64,000 nucleotides of DNA, from positions 124,001-188,000 of the forward strand of contig CAMWFQ010000002.1 of assembly GCA_947173495.1 (NCBI GenBank). The letters are read 5' to 3'. Both the position numbers and the translations under genes were made by a program. The stretch comes from an uncultured Lachnospiraceae bacterium (GTDB lineage Bacteria > Bacillota > Clostridia > Lachnospirales > Lachnospiraceae). Positions 26,312 through 36,115 of the stretch are shown in pieces (position 1 is the stretch's first letter; the number at the start of each line of letters is the position of its first letter). The notes under the pieces are model-generated. The model saw only the letters and a list, made by a program, of their open reading frames with translations. It made no database searches and was not told the origin of the DNA.

Positions 26312-27367
26312 TTATCTAAAAAACTTTGTTAAATCATTAAAAAATACCAGTACCATCAACACCATAAGTGCCACCATCCCCGCCAAATGAACCAATCCTT
26401 CCTTTTCAGGAGGAACCGGCTTTCCACGAAGGGCCTCTACCAGCAAAAATACCAAACGGCCTCCGTCAAGCGCCGGCAGCGGCAGCAGATTCATGATACC
26501 CAGGTTCACGGACAAAAGCAATGCAATGTTGATCATATTCAGCATCACGTCGACAGCGCCATAAGCCTTGGCTGAATCATAAACCTCATCCACTACCTTC
26601 ACAAGTCCCACAGGACCTGACACATCATCCCTGGAAAGCTGCCCTGTCACCAGCATTCCAAGGCTCTTTATTGTTGTTTCCGCATAAAATCCCATAGTAT
26701 AAAATCCGTACCGGAAGGTCTGGGGCACATTACACTTTAAGTACTCCCCTGCCGTGATCCCCATATAATACCGCTGTGCTTCCTCGTCAAAGGCAGGCGT
26801 GACCACCACAGTATCTTCTTTTCCATCTCGCTCATAGGTAATGGTCAGGCTCTCTCCCTTGGTGTTCAGCTGAGAAATCAGTGTCACCTCTCCTCCCAGA
26901 TGAATCTTCTTTCCATTGATTTCCGTAATCACGTCCCCCGCCAGAAGCCCCGCCTTCTCCGCACTGCTTCCCTCATAAACAGTCAGAATCTGAGGTATTG
27001 TGGTACCGCAGACAGATACCAGAATCAGCGCCATGAGATAGGCGGTAAGAAAATTAAACAGGGGGCCTGCAAAAATCGTGGCAAACCTTACCCACACAGG
27101 CGCATTGGGAAAGGCGTGCTCTGAGAGTTCTCCTTTCTCCTTCTCCAGTCCGTCTTCTCCCTCAAACACACAGGCGCCGCCGATGGGAAAAAGCTTTAGT
27201 GAGTATTTGGTACCTCCTCTCTCAAAAGAAAAAAGCGAAGGTCCCATTCCGATAAAAAACTCCACTACATGGATTCTGTTCTTTTTGGCTATGATAAAAT
27301 GACCGAATTCATGGGAAATCACCACCACCAGAAATATAATCAAAAATAAAATAATCGACACACCCAC
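26312..27367 (-). CDS. rseP: RIP metalloprotease RseP (site-2 protease)
   Basis: 351 aa; HEFGHF zinc motif, PDZ domain (GLLAGDVITEINGKKI), NLLPLPALDGGRLVF. Confidence 0.96.
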   Translation of the reverse strand: MGVSIILFLIIFLVVVISHEFGHFIIAKKNRIHVVEFFIGMGPSLFSFERGGTKYSLKLFPIGGACVFEGEDGLEKEKGELSEHAFPNAPVWVRFATIFAGPLFNFLTAYLMALILVSVCGTTIPQILTVYEGSSAEKAGLLAGDVITEINGKKIHLGGEVTLISQLNTKGESLTITYERDGKEDTVVVTPAFDEEAQRYYMGITAGEYLKCNVPQTFRYGFYTMGFYAETTIKSLGMLVTGQLSRDDVSGPVGLVKVVDEVYDSAKAYGAVDVMLNMINIALLLSVNLGIMNLLPLPALDGGRLVFLLVEALRGKPVPPEKEGLVHLAGMVALMVLMVLVFFNDLTKFFR

Positions 27368-27376
27368 TCCGATCTG

Positions 27377-28522
27377 TCACCTCCTGCGAGCATCAATGTA
27401 TTCATGGGCAAAACGTTCCGCTTCCAGAATTTCTGAAAGAGAGGGTGAAGGAACAATCTTATGATGCTCCATTGCCCCCCTGATTAATTCATAAATTTCA
27501 GGAAAACGAATTTTCTTCTCAAGAAACAACGCCACGGCCTTTTCGTTTGCCGCATTATAAACCGTAGGCATACTGCCTCCTTTTCCAATGGCCTCATAAG
27601 CCATGGACAATCCCTGAAAAGTATCTGTATCCGGCTTTTCGAATGTCAGTCTGGCCAGTTCAAAAAAATCCACCCTTTTTCCTTCCAGAGGTCTTCTGTC
27701 AGGATAGAACAGTGCGTACTGAATCGGCAGCTTCATATCGGGGCTTCCCAGCTGCGCCATGATCCCTCCGTCCGCATATTCCACCATGGAATGAATAATG
27801 CTCTGGGGATGCACGACCACCTGAATGTTTTCCGGCTCCATATCAAAAAGCCATCTGGCCTCAATTACCTCCAGCCCCTTATTGACAAGAGATGCCGAAT
27901 CTACTGTGACCTTTTTCCCCATTGACCAGTTAGGATGATTTAACGCATCCTCCACCGTCATGTCTGAAAGTTCCTCTTTCTTTTTTCCCCTGAAGGGTCC
28001 TCCGGATGCTGTCAGAAGGATTTTGCTGACTCTCTGCCGGTTTTCTCCATGCATGGACTGGAAAATCGCACTGTGCTCACTGTCTACCGGAAGAATGGAA
28101 ACCCCTTTTTCGGCAGCCAGGGGCATGATCAGATGTCCTGCCGTCACAAGAGTCTCTTTATTGGCAAGGGCAATGGTCTTTCCGGCTTCAATCGCCGCTA
28201 TGGTCGGCCTGATGCCGATCATCCCCACCACAGCAGTGACCAGAATCTCAATCCCTTCCATCACTGCAATTTCAAGAAGTCCTTCCATCCCGCACAAAAT
28301 GCGGGTATTCGTATCTGCAGTCCGGATACGCAGCTCTCTGGCGGAAGCTTCCTCCCACATCACTGCAGCTTCCGGTGCAAACTCTCTGATCTGCTCCTCC
28401 ATTTTGCGCACATTACTGCCTGCCGCCAGAGCAAGCACCTTCAGGTCCCTGTTTTGCCTTACAATCTCGAGCGTCTGCGTCCCGATCGAACCCGTCGAGC
28501 CTAAAATTCCGATTTTTTTCAT
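27377..28522 (-). CDS. dxr: 1-deoxy-D-xylulose-5-phosphate reductoisomerase
   Basis: 381 aa; MKKIGILGSTGSIGTQTLEIV, LANKETLVTAG, PVDSEHSAIFQ, LTASGGPF. Confidence 0.98.
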   Translation of the reverse strand: MKKIGILGSTGSIGTQTLEIVRQNRDLKVLALAAGSNVRKMEEQIREFAPEAAVMWEEASARELRIRTADTNTRILCGMEGLLEIAVMEGIEILVTAVVGMIGIRPTIAAIEAGKTIALANKETLVTAGHLIMPLAAEKGVSILPVDSEHSAIFQSMHGENRQRVSKILLTASGGPFRGKKKEELSDMTVEDALNHPNWSMGKKVTVDSASLVNKGLEVIEARWLFDMEPENIQVVVHPQSIIHSMVEYADGGIMAQLGSPDMKLPIQYALFYPDRRPLEGKRVDFFELARLTFEKPDTDTFQGLSMAYEAIGKGGSMPTVYNAANEKAVALFLEKKIRFPEIYELIRGAMEHHKIVPSPSLSEILEAERFAHEYIDARRR

Positions 28523-28539
28523 TCCGTACCTCTCTTATA

Positions 28540-29361
28540 TTAGCTGTGTATCAGTAACAGCGTAAGAAAATAAATCATAGGCGCTGTAAAAATCACACTG
28601 TCAAACCGATCCATAACGCCTCCGTGGCCGGGTATCAGCCTTCCGTAATCCTTGATCTCATGATTTCTCTTGATCGCTGAAGCCGCCAGATCCCCCACCT
28701 GGGAAATCACTGCTCCCACACTGCTGATCAGCACAAAAATCCACGTGATCTGCTGATCGCTGATTACCGTCTCAACCACAGCAATCGCATAAACAGCTCC
28801 CACGACGGCAGAGCCCAGCACCCCTCCCAGAGCGCCCTCCACAGACTTCTTCGGGCTCAGGACCGGTGCCAGCTTATGCCTGCCCAAAAGCATTCCCACT
28901 ACATAAGCGCAGGTATCGCAAATCCATGAACTGATAAAAATCATCCAGACCGTATAGATACCATACGGCAGGCTTCTGACCAGATAAATAAAGGAAAGCA
29001 TCACAGGCGCGTAGGCAACGCAAAAAAAAGCGCACATGATCTGTTCGGCGTGATATCGCGGAAAGGTAAACACATACAAAAACATAAAAGCAACAAGAAT
29101 TGTGATCAGTGCCAGAAACAGATAGATCTTATTCTCTGCAAAAACCATCAGAAAATAATAGGCTGTAATTCCTGCATAGCCAATCATTTCCAGACCATTG
29201 AGCCTTTTTGGATCAGAAAGCTTACAGGCCTTCATCAGTTCCCGGAAGGCAGTGAGCGCCAGAAATAAGAGTACCGCTGCAAGCAGATATCCCCCGGTCA
29301 AAATCGTAACCAATGCCAGCACCACCAGAACGATACTGCTCATCAGCCTTGTCATAAACAT
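28540..29361 (-). CDS. cdsA: Phosphatidate cytidylyltransferase
   Basis: 273 aa polytopic; SPKKSVEGALGGVLG and DLAASAIKRNHEIKDYGRLIPGHGGVMDRFDS signature. Confidence 0.96.
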   Translation of the reverse strand: MFMTRLMSSIVLVVLALVTILTGGYLLAAVLLFLALTAFRELMKACKLSDPKRLNGLEMIGYAGITAYYFLMVFAENKIYLFLALITILVAFMFLYVFTFPRYHAEQIMCAFFCVAYAPVMLSFIYLVRSLPYGIYTVWMIFISSWICDTCAYVVGMLLGRHKLAPVLSPKKSVEGALGGVLGSAVVGAVYAIAVVETVISDQQITWIFVLISSVGAVISQVGDLAASAIKRNHEIKDYGRLIPGHGGVMDRFDSVIFTAPMIYFLTLLLIHS

Positions 29362-29373
29362 ACCTACCCCTCC

Positions 29374-30090
29374 CTATACACGGCCGTATCTTCTGTCTCT
29401 ATGATTATATGCCTCAACAGCCTTTAACAATTCTTCCTTTGTGAAATCGGGCCAGGCCACAGGCGTAAAATAGAATTCTGTATAAGCAAGCTGCCACAAA
29501 AGGAAATTGGATATCCGCTGTTCATTACAGGTACGGATCAAAAGATCCGGTTCCGGAAGATTACAGGTATCCAGCATGCCGGAGAGATACTCCTCCGTTA
29601 TCTCCTCGCTTTTGAGCTCTCCCCGCTCCACTCTCCTGGCAATTCGCTTCACAGCACGGACAATCTCGTCTCTCCCGCCATAATTCAATGCAATCTGAAA
29701 GTGCAGTCCATCGTTATTTTCTGTGGACTTCTCCAGCTCCGCTATCCTGCTTCTGATGTCTGCATCCAGACCGGTCTTATCTCCTAATACCCGCACGCAC
29801 ATACGGTTTTTTCTGGCCGTAGTCAGACAGGTCTTCATATAATTCCGCAAAAGCTTCATAAGTGCATCCACTTCGTCTTTCGGCCTGTTCCAGTTTTCTG
29901 TGCTGAAGGCATAGACTGTCAGATACTGTATTCCCATTCGATAGGCTTCCTCGCAGATCACCTCCACCGTCTTCGCTCCCTGCACATGCCCGTAATTTCT
30001 GGGCATTCCCTTGCTTTTTGCCCATCTTCCGTTTCCATCCAGAATGATTGCCACATGACGCGGCATAATCAGCTCTTTTTGCTCCGCCAT
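29374..30090 (-). CDS. uppS: Isoprenyl transferase (di-trans,poly-cis-undecaprenyl diphosphate synthase)
   Basis: 238 aa; MPRHVAIILDGNGRWAKSKGMPR, YGGRDEI, LPEPDLLIRTCNEQRISNFLLWQLAYTEFYF. Confidence 0.98.
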   Translation of the reverse strand: MAEQKELIMPRHVAIILDGNGRWAKSKGMPRNYGHVQGAKTVEVICEEAYRMGIQYLTVYAFSTENWNRPKDEVDALMKLLRNYMKTCLTTARKNRMCVRVLGDKTGLDADIRSRIAELEKSTENNDGLHFQIALNYGGRDEIVRAVKRIARRVERGELKSEEITEEYLSGMLDTCNLPEPDLLIRTCNEQRISNFLLWQLAYTEFYFTPVAWPDFTKEELLKAVEAYNHRDRRYGRV

Positions 30091-30194
30091 AACGATTTTA
30101 CCTTTCCTTCTGTATCTCCAAAAGTGTTACGGAAATAAAGAGGGCACTACGATCAGCTTTTCGATCGCCTGCCCCCCTCCTATTGTATTTGTTG

Positions 30195-30746
30195 TTATAC
30201 GGTAAGAATCTCTTTGGATTTTTCTTCCATAAGCTTATCAATATCTTTAATGTATTTATCTGTCAGCTTCTGCAGATTATCCGTCAGTTCCTTGATCTCA
30301 TCCTCCGAAACCTCCGCCTTGGCCAGCTTTTTAAACGCATCATTTCCATCTCTTCTGATATTGCGTACAGCAACCTTGCTTTCCTCAGCCTTTTTCTTTA
30401 CATCCTTCACCAGATCTTTTCTGCGTTCCTCCGTAAGTTCAGGAAATACAAGACGGATCACAGAACCATCATTGGTGGGATTGATCCCGATATCAGAAGC
30501 CAGGATTGCCTTTTCGATTCCTTTTAGGAGAGACTTTTCCCATGGTGCAATCTGGATCATTCTGGCATCAGGGACTGTCACGTTTCCTACCTGCTGAATC
30601 GGCGTAGGCGTCCCGTAGTAATCCACTCTCAGCTTATCAAGCACATGCGGATTGGCGCGCCCCGCCCTGATGCCCTGGTAATCGTTTACCAGATATTCAC
30701 AGGTCTTTTTCATTTTATCATCATAAACCTTTAATCTCTCATCCAT
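30195..30746 (-). CDS. frr: Ribosome recycling factor
   Basis: 183 aa; IRAGRANPHVLDKLRVDYYGTPTPIQQVGNVTVPDARMI. Confidence 0.98.
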   Translation of the reverse strand: MDERLKVYDDKMKKTCEYLVNDYQGIRAGRANPHVLDKLRVDYYGTPTPIQQVGNVTVPDARMIQIAPWEKSLLKGIEKAILASDIGINPTNDGSVIRLVFPELTEERRKDLVKDVKKKAEESKVAVRNIRRDGNDAFKKLAKAEVSEDEIKELTDNLQKLTDKYIKDIDKLMEEKSKEILTV

Positions 30747-30770
30747 TTTGCAGTCCCTCCCGATATCCTG

Positions 30771-31466
30771 TTATACTGTCACCTTTGTTCCTGTAAATTT
30801 CCCCTTAACCGTATTGACAATACTGTCCTTTTCATTCAGTCCAAACACCAGCATGGGCATCCTGTTATCTCTGGCCAGTATAGAAGCCGTCATATCGACC
30901 GCCTGAAGATTTCCGGCGATCACTTCGTCAATGCTGATCTCATCATATTTCTTTGCATCCGGGCAGACAGCCGGATCGCTGTCATAAATTCCATCGATGG
31001 ATTTCGCCAGAAGAATTGCCTCTGCTTCCACCTCCACCGCCCGAAGCACCACCCCTGTATCTGTTGAAAAATAAGGATGCCCGGTTCCTCCTGCAAAAAA
31101 GACGATCCTTCCCTCTTCAAAATATTCATTAGCGCGGTCCTTCGAAAACAGTTCTGTAAAGCTGCCGCATTCAAAGGGCGTAAGAATCGCCGTCCGCATT
31201 CCGACACTGCGGAAAATCTCTGAGACATAAATACAGTTCATCACTGTGGCCAGCATTCCAATCTGATCGGCTTTTGTACGGTCAATATTTTCGCTGGTCC
31301 GTCCCCTCCAGAAATTACCGCCGCCGGTAACGATTCCTGTCTGAACGCCTTCTTCCGCCAGCTGTTTGACCTGCAGGGCGACCTCTCTCACGGTAGCCTC
31401 GTCAAAGCCTGTCTTCTTTTCTCCTGCCAGAGCTTCCCCGCTCAATTTCAGTAAAATTCTCCGCAT
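30771..31466 (-). CDS. pyrH: UMP kinase
   Basis: RRILLKLSGEALAG, VTGGGNFWRG, FFAGGTGHPYFSTDTGVVLRAVE. Confidence 0.98.
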   Translation of the reverse strand: MRRILLKLSGEALAGEKKTGFDEATVREVALQVKQLAEEGVQTGIVTGGGNFWRGRTSENIDRTKADQIGMLATVMNCIYVSEIFRSVGMRTAILTPFECGSFTELFSKDRANEYFEEGRIVFFAGGTGHPYFSTDTGVVLRAVEVEAEAILLAKSIDGIYDSDPAVCPDAKKYDEISIDEVIAGNLQAVDMTASILARDNRMPMLVFGLNEKDSIVNTVKGKFTGTKVTV

Positions 31467-31481
31467 AACCAAACCCCGCTC

Positions 31482-32324
31482 TTATTTCATTTTTTTGAGT
31501 TCTTCAAAGAAGGATGCCGGATTCACATCTGCATAGCACTGAGAACACATACCTTCAACCACAGCCCCATTATTGATCTGGACTGATTTGGATTTAATAT
31601 CGCCCATAACAATTGCCGTCGCATCCAGAATCACAGGCCCCTTTACATCAATATCGCCTTTAATTGCTCCTGCGATCACGGCACTGCTTGCATAGATATT
31701 ACCGATGATCACTGTGCTCTGTCCCACTTTTATACTGCTGCTGCTCCTGAGTTCACCAGTAATCTTGGCTCCCTCTGCAAAAATTTCCGCTGCCTGCGAA
31801 TTGCCCTGAATAGCACCCGTAATATTCAGTTTACCCAGAGCCTCCACATTTCCGACGATGCTTCCTCTTACATCCAATCCGCCCTCTGTCGCGATATTAC
31901 CATTGATGAGCATGGATTCCGTCAGTACAGATACTTCATCAGAAGTCGTTCTGGAGGAAAGGACGGGCATCTCGGGAACTTTCATTTCTACAGCTGCCTC
32001 CTGATGTTCCTCCACTGCCGGTGTCTGTTCAGCAGGCGCTGCTGTCTCCGCCTCGGCCTGTACTCTCCTGCGCGCTTCCTCAGCAGCCATTTGTTCTCTC
32101 TCAGCCTCTCTTGCTTCTTCTGCTCTCTTTTCCGCCTCTTCCTGCTCTCTTGCCGCCTGTTCAGCAGCCATTCTCTCTCTCTCAGCCTGTTCTTTCCTGG
32201 CCTGTTCAGCAGCAAGTTTTTCCTGTTCCGCCAGCTCTTTCTTTACATCTTCTGCGCTGTCCTCCGGCATCAGCTCATTCACTGCCTGTGACAGATCGTC
32301 CTTTAAATCCGAAAAAAAACCCAT
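31482..32324 (-). CDS. Bactofilin (polymer-forming cytoskeletal protein) with long charged N-terminal coiled coil
   Basis: Starts MGFFSDLKDDLSQ; E/A/R/Q-rich N-terminal half, then a bactofilin beta-helix (LINGNIATEGGLDVRGSIVGNVEALGKLNITGAIQGNSQAAEIFAEGAKITGELRSSSSIKVGQSTVIIGNIYASSAVIAGAIKGDIDVKGPVILDATAIVMGDI). Confidence 0.9.
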   Translation of the reverse strand: MGFFSDLKDDLSQAVNELMPEDSAEDVKKELAEQEKLAAEQARKEQAERERMAAEQAAREQEEAEKRAEEAREAEREQMAAEEARRRVQAEAETAAPAEQTPAVEEHQEAAVEMKVPEMPVLSSRTTSDEVSVLTESMLINGNIATEGGLDVRGSIVGNVEALGKLNITGAIQGNSQAAEIFAEGAKITGELRSSSSIKVGQSTVIIGNIYASSAVIAGAIKGDIDVKGPVILDATAIVMGDIKSKSVQINNGAVVEGMCSQCYADVNPASFFEELKKMK

Positions 32325-32363
32325 TTTAAAATCCTCCATTCACATTACTTTCTGTTATCTTAC

Positions 32364-33305
32364 TTACTCAGCCGTTATATGCTGAATCGGCACAGTATCA
32401 TCACTGATCGGTAAAATTTCGGCATCTCCCCTGCTCTGGATCCGTTCAATGATCTTCGGAAGCGCCTCCACCGTATTGTTTTTGGCAGACGAATCGTGCA
32501 TCAATATCATGCACACATTCTTACCCTCTATCCCGTTTACACAATTATCCACAAGACTGTCCACGCTAATCTGCGCACTGGCGGCATCTCCTGAAGAAAT
32601 ATTCCAGTCATAGTAGGTGATCCCGCACTCATTGAAATAAGAAATCAGCTCCTGCATATCCACCTTACTCACCGTGTTGGAACTTCCGCCGGGGAATCGA
32701 TAAAACCTCGACCAGATCCCCGTCGTCTGATAAAGATATTCCTGCAGGCGGTCCATATCCTCCACAAAGCTTTCCTTAGATTCATAGATCTCATCATACT
32801 TGTGACTGTAGGAATGCATGCCGAGCGTATGTCCTTCGTCTACGATCCTCTGATATGCCCTGACAGAATTTTCATCTGTCTTTCCCACCACAAAAAAGGT
32901 GGCCTTCACATCATATTCCTTTAATATATCCAAAATTCTGTCCGTATTACGGCTGGGACCATCATCAAAGGTCAGATAGACCTGCTTCTGATAATTTTCC
33001 GGCTTCGTCTTCTGTTCCTCATCCCCTGAAACATTCTCCGGATTTTTCTCTCCTTTAAGGGTATCTCTGGAAGATTCTCTGACAGGCGCGACTGTATAAA
33101 CGCTTTCCTTTTCCTCAGCTTCCGTCTCATTCGAAGTCAGAAGTGCCTCAAGCTCATTCACTCTCGTCTGGAGCCTGCAGACACGGAATCCTAATATGAT
33201 GCATATAATAATGGGAATGATGATTGCGGCGGTTATCACAGTCAATATCAGTCTTTTCAGTCGATTCACCCTGTTTCGCCTCTCTGAACTTCCTCCCATG
33301 TACAA
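32364..33305 (-). CDS. Polysaccharide deacetylase (NodB/PdaA-like), membrane anchored
   Basis: N-terminal TM; VYLTFDDGPSRNTDRILDILKEYDVKATFFVVG, HTLGMHSYSHKYDEIY, RFYRFPGGSSN, MILMHDS. Confidence 0.95.
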   Translation of the reverse strand: MYMGGSSERRNRVNRLKRLILTVITAAIIIPIIICIILGFRVCRLQTRVNELEALLTSNETEAEEKESVYTVAPVRESSRDTLKGEKNPENVSGDEEQKTKPENYQKQVYLTFDDGPSRNTDRILDILKEYDVKATFFVVGKTDENSVRAYQRIVDEGHTLGMHSYSHKYDEIYESKESFVEDMDRLQEYLYQTTGIWSRFYRFPGGSSNTVSKVDMQELISYFNECGITYYDWNISSGDAASAQISVDSLVDNCVNGIEGKNVCMILMHDSSAKNNTVEALPKIIERIQSRGDAEILPISDDTVPIQHITAE

Positions 33306-33369
33306 TTCTCCTTATATACACTCTGTTCCTATTGTAACACAAGATGCTTTTGGGGAAAAGAGTCAAATA

Positions 33370-33400
33370 AACAAAAACCCGAAGAATTTCTTCTCCGGGA
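33370..33400 (-). terminator. Terminator downstream of tsf
   Basis: Minus strand: CCCGGAGAA-gaaa-TTCTTCGGG followed by TTTTTGTTT. Confidence 0.85.
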
Positions 33401-33443
33401 TTCTGCCATAATAGATCTGTCATCATCAACTACAGGATTCGAC

Positions 33444-34382
33444 TTATAATCCTGCCTGTGCTGCCACTTCTGCTGCAAAGTCGTCAACCTTCTTTTCGAT
33501 TCCCTCGCCGGTTTCAAAACGTACAAATCTCCTGATGGAAAGCGCCGCATTGTTCTCCTTTGCAACCTGCGCTACATATTGCGCCACTGTCTGCTTGCCA
33601 TCTTCCGCCTTCACATATACCTGCTCCAACAGGCATACTTCTTTTAATTCCTTGTTGAGGCGTCCTGTCACTGCGCCTTCAATCACCTTCTCCGGCTTTC
33701 CTGCCATCTTGGGATCATTGGCAATCTGTGCTTTCAGTATCTCCTTCTCGTGCTCCTTATATTCCTCGGAAACATCTGAGGTAGAAACATATTTAGGGGA
33801 AAGAGCAGCCACCTGCATTGCAAGATTGGTCAGCGCCTCTTTCACAGAATCATTTACCACGTCCGTGTCCGCCTCGACGATAACGCCGATTCTTCCGCCG
33901 CCGTGTACATAAGAAACCACACAGCCATGCGCCGCCTCAACCTTTTCAAATCTTCTGATATTGATATTCTCTCCGATTCTGGCAACCATTTCAACCAGCG
34001 CATCTTTCACTGTCTTGGAAGTATCTTTCTCCCAGGGCTGCGCCATAAAGCCATCCATCTCAGTTCCGTCAAAATTAAGCGCCTGCTCTGCAACCGCTGT
34101 CACAAAGTTCTGGAACTCCTCATTCTTGGCAACAAAGTCTGTCTCGGAATTTACTTCCACAACTGCCGCTGCCTGATCATCCTTAAAGACTACCCTGCAC
34201 AATCCTTCCGCCGCAATTCTCCCGGCCTTCTTTTCGGCCTTTGCCTGGCCGTTTTTCCTCAGGAACTCAACAGCCGCCTCCATATCGCCATCTGTCTGGC
34301 CAAGCGCTTTCTTACAGTCCATCATACCCGCGCCGGTCATTTCTCTCAGTTCCTTTACCATAGCTGCCGTAATATTTGCCAT
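33444..34382 (-). CDS. tsf: Translation elongation factor Ts
   Basis: MANITAAMVKELREMTGAGMMDCKKAL; GGAGG SD upstream of 34382. Confidence 0.98.
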   Translation of the reverse strand: MANITAAMVKELREMTGAGMMDCKKALGQTDGDMEAAVEFLRKNGQAKAEKKAGRIAAEGLCRVVFKDDQAAAVVEVNSETDFVAKNEEFQNFVTAVAEQALNFDGTEMDGFMAQPWEKDTSKTVKDALVEMVARIGENINIRRFEKVEAAHGCVVSYVHGGGRIGVIVEADTDVVNDSVKEALTNLAMQVAALSPKYVSTSDVSEEYKEHEKEILKAQIANDPKMAGKPEKVIEGAVTGRLNKELKEVCLLEQVYVKAEDGKQTVAQYVAQVAKENNAALSIRRFVRFETGEGIEKKVDDFAAEVAAQAGL

Positions 34383-34443
34383 TTTATTTTCCTCCATTAA
34401 CATACCCGCACAATGCTGCGGTTTTTACTGATCCGGACGCCGG

Positions 34444-35217
34444 TTACTCAGCCTCAGCTGCTGCAACTTCCTCAATATCCTGAGCTTCTGCTTCTCCTGC
34501 CGCTTCCATCATCTGTTCTTCCGTTACGTTCTCTTCTCCCTGATTTGCCTCTATGACTGCATCCGCCATTTTGGATACAATCAGCTTCACAGCTCTGATG
34601 GCATCATCATTACCAGGAATGATATAATCCAGTTCTTCAGGATCACAGTTGGTATCGCCAATACCGATCAGTGTGATTCCAAGCGTATGCGCTTCCTGTA
34701 CACAAATTCTTTCCTTTTTGGGATCCACTACAAAAATCGCATCGGGGATTCTGGTCATGCTCTTGATACCGCCAAGATTCTTCTCCAGCTTTTCCCATTC
34801 TTTTCTGAGTGCAATGACTTCTTTCTTGGGAAGAACATCAAATGTCCCATCCTCCGCCATCACTTCAATCGCCTTTAATCTTTCGATTCTGCTGCGGATG
34901 GTCTTGAAGTTGGTAAGCATACCGCCTAACCATCTCTCGTTAACATAGTACATACCGCAGCGCTCTGCTTCCGCCTTCACCGCATCCTGAGCCTGTTTCT
35001 TCGTTCCCACAAAGAGGATCGTTCCCCCCTGGGAAGCAATCTCAAATACGGCCCTGTAAGCCTCATCGACCTTACCTACGGACTTCTGCAGATCTATAAT
35101 ATGAATTCCGTTTCTCTCGGTAAAAATGTAGGGAGCCATTTTGGGGTTCCATCTTCTTGTCTGATGCCCGAAATGAACACCTGCTTCCAGTAACTGCTTC
35201 ATTGAAATAACGCTCAT
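34444..35217 (-). CDS. rpsB: 30S ribosomal protein S2
   Basis: [46 protein letters not shown]. Confidence 0.98.
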   Translation of the reverse strand: MSVISMKQLLEAGVHFGHQTRRWNPKMAPYIFTERNGIHIIDLQKSVGKVDEAYRAVFEIASQGGTILFVGTKKQAQDAVKAEAERCGMYYVNERWLGGMLTNFKTIRSRIERLKAIEVMAEDGTFDVLPKKEVIALRKEWEKLEKNLGGIKSMTRIPDAIFVVDPKKERICVQEAHTLGITLIGIGDTNCDPEELDYIIPGNDDAIRAVKLIVSKMADAVIEANQGEENVTEEQMMEAAGEAEAQDIEEVAAAEAE

Positions 35218-35363
35218 GTCTTTTCCTCCATTTGGTTTTTCTTCCATATATCCTCTTCTTCTGCTGACCTTCCCTCATTCCGAATAAAAAGATTGAATGA
35301 TATCAGGCACCGGCAGTGAACAGATATACGTGATTTATAGTCACAACGTGGATATAATAGCAC

Positions 35364-35392
35364 AAAAAAGGCCCTCCTGCAAGGGCTTTTTT
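35364..35392 (-). terminator. Terminator at the end of the flagellar/chemotaxis transcription unit
   Basis: Minus strand: AAAAAAGCCCT-tgcagg-AGGGCCTTTTTT immediately after the stop at 35401; possibly bidirectional. Confidence 0.85.
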
Positions 35393-35400
35393 ATGGTTTT

Positions 35401-36102
35401 CTATTCTGATCTCACGAGTATTCTTGCAATTTTATCCATATCTGCATCTGCAGGTATTTCAAAGCGTCCTGTTCTGATCCGCTTGTCATATCCGTTTTGG
35501 CAAAGATAGGTATCCAGCTCCGCTGCCGAGGCTACCACTCCGGCCTCCTCCAGCTTTTTGCTGACACTGAATGAACCGTCGCCGCTTACAATCTCAATGG
35601 TTACGATTTCACCGTTTTCTTCTTCGCCGCTTCCCGCTTCCGGTATGGGTACCGGCGTGGGTTCAGGCACAGTCTCCTCAGACTCCGATATAGAAGCGGC
35701 AGGTAACGTCTCCGGTTCCGGCAAAGGCGTCTGCGCTAAAACCGCTTCCGGTACAGGTGTCGGAGAAGCTTCCGCCCCTGCCAGCGATTCCGGTGTGGGA
35801 GAAACTGCTTCCTCTTCCCCGGAAGGCTCCGGCGACTGAGAAGGCCGGGGCGATTCAGAAACCCCGGCAGAAGCCTCCGGTGTAGGCAACGGCTCAAGCA
35901 CCAGCTTATCAAAATTATCCTCTCTTCCCCCCACAGAATCGGCCAATACCTGACTCTGCTCCGTCATTCCCAGGGCTCTTGCTCTCTCTCTGATCTCATC
36001 ATCGCTAAGGGTTTCCTTTTCTCTGCCGGTCAATATTCCCATGATCAACGTGGTGACTACAATACCTACGCCCAGACCCCTCATATAATATTTCAGGCCC
36101 AT
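35401..36102 (-). CDS. Membrane protein with Pro/Glu/Ser-rich linker and a C-terminal YceG/MltG-like small domain
   Basis: TM near N-terminus, PEPS-rich middle, C-terminal VSKKLEEAGVVASAAELDTYLCQNGYDKRIRTGRFEIPADADMDKIARIL resembling the MltG LysM-like subdomain without the catalytic part. Confidence 0.6.
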   Translation of the reverse strand: MGLKYYMRGLGVGIVVTTLIMGILTGREKETLSDDEIRERARALGMTEQSQVLADSVGGREDNFDKLVLEPLPTPEASAGVSESPRPSQSPEPSGEEEAVSPTPESLAGAEASPTPVPEAVLAQTPLPEPETLPAASISESEETVPEPTPVPIPEAGSGEEENGEIVTIEIVSGDGSFSVSKKLEEAGVVASAAELDTYLCQNGYDKRIRTGRFEIPADADMDKIARILVRSE

Positions 36103-36115
36103 GATCTGTTACCTC

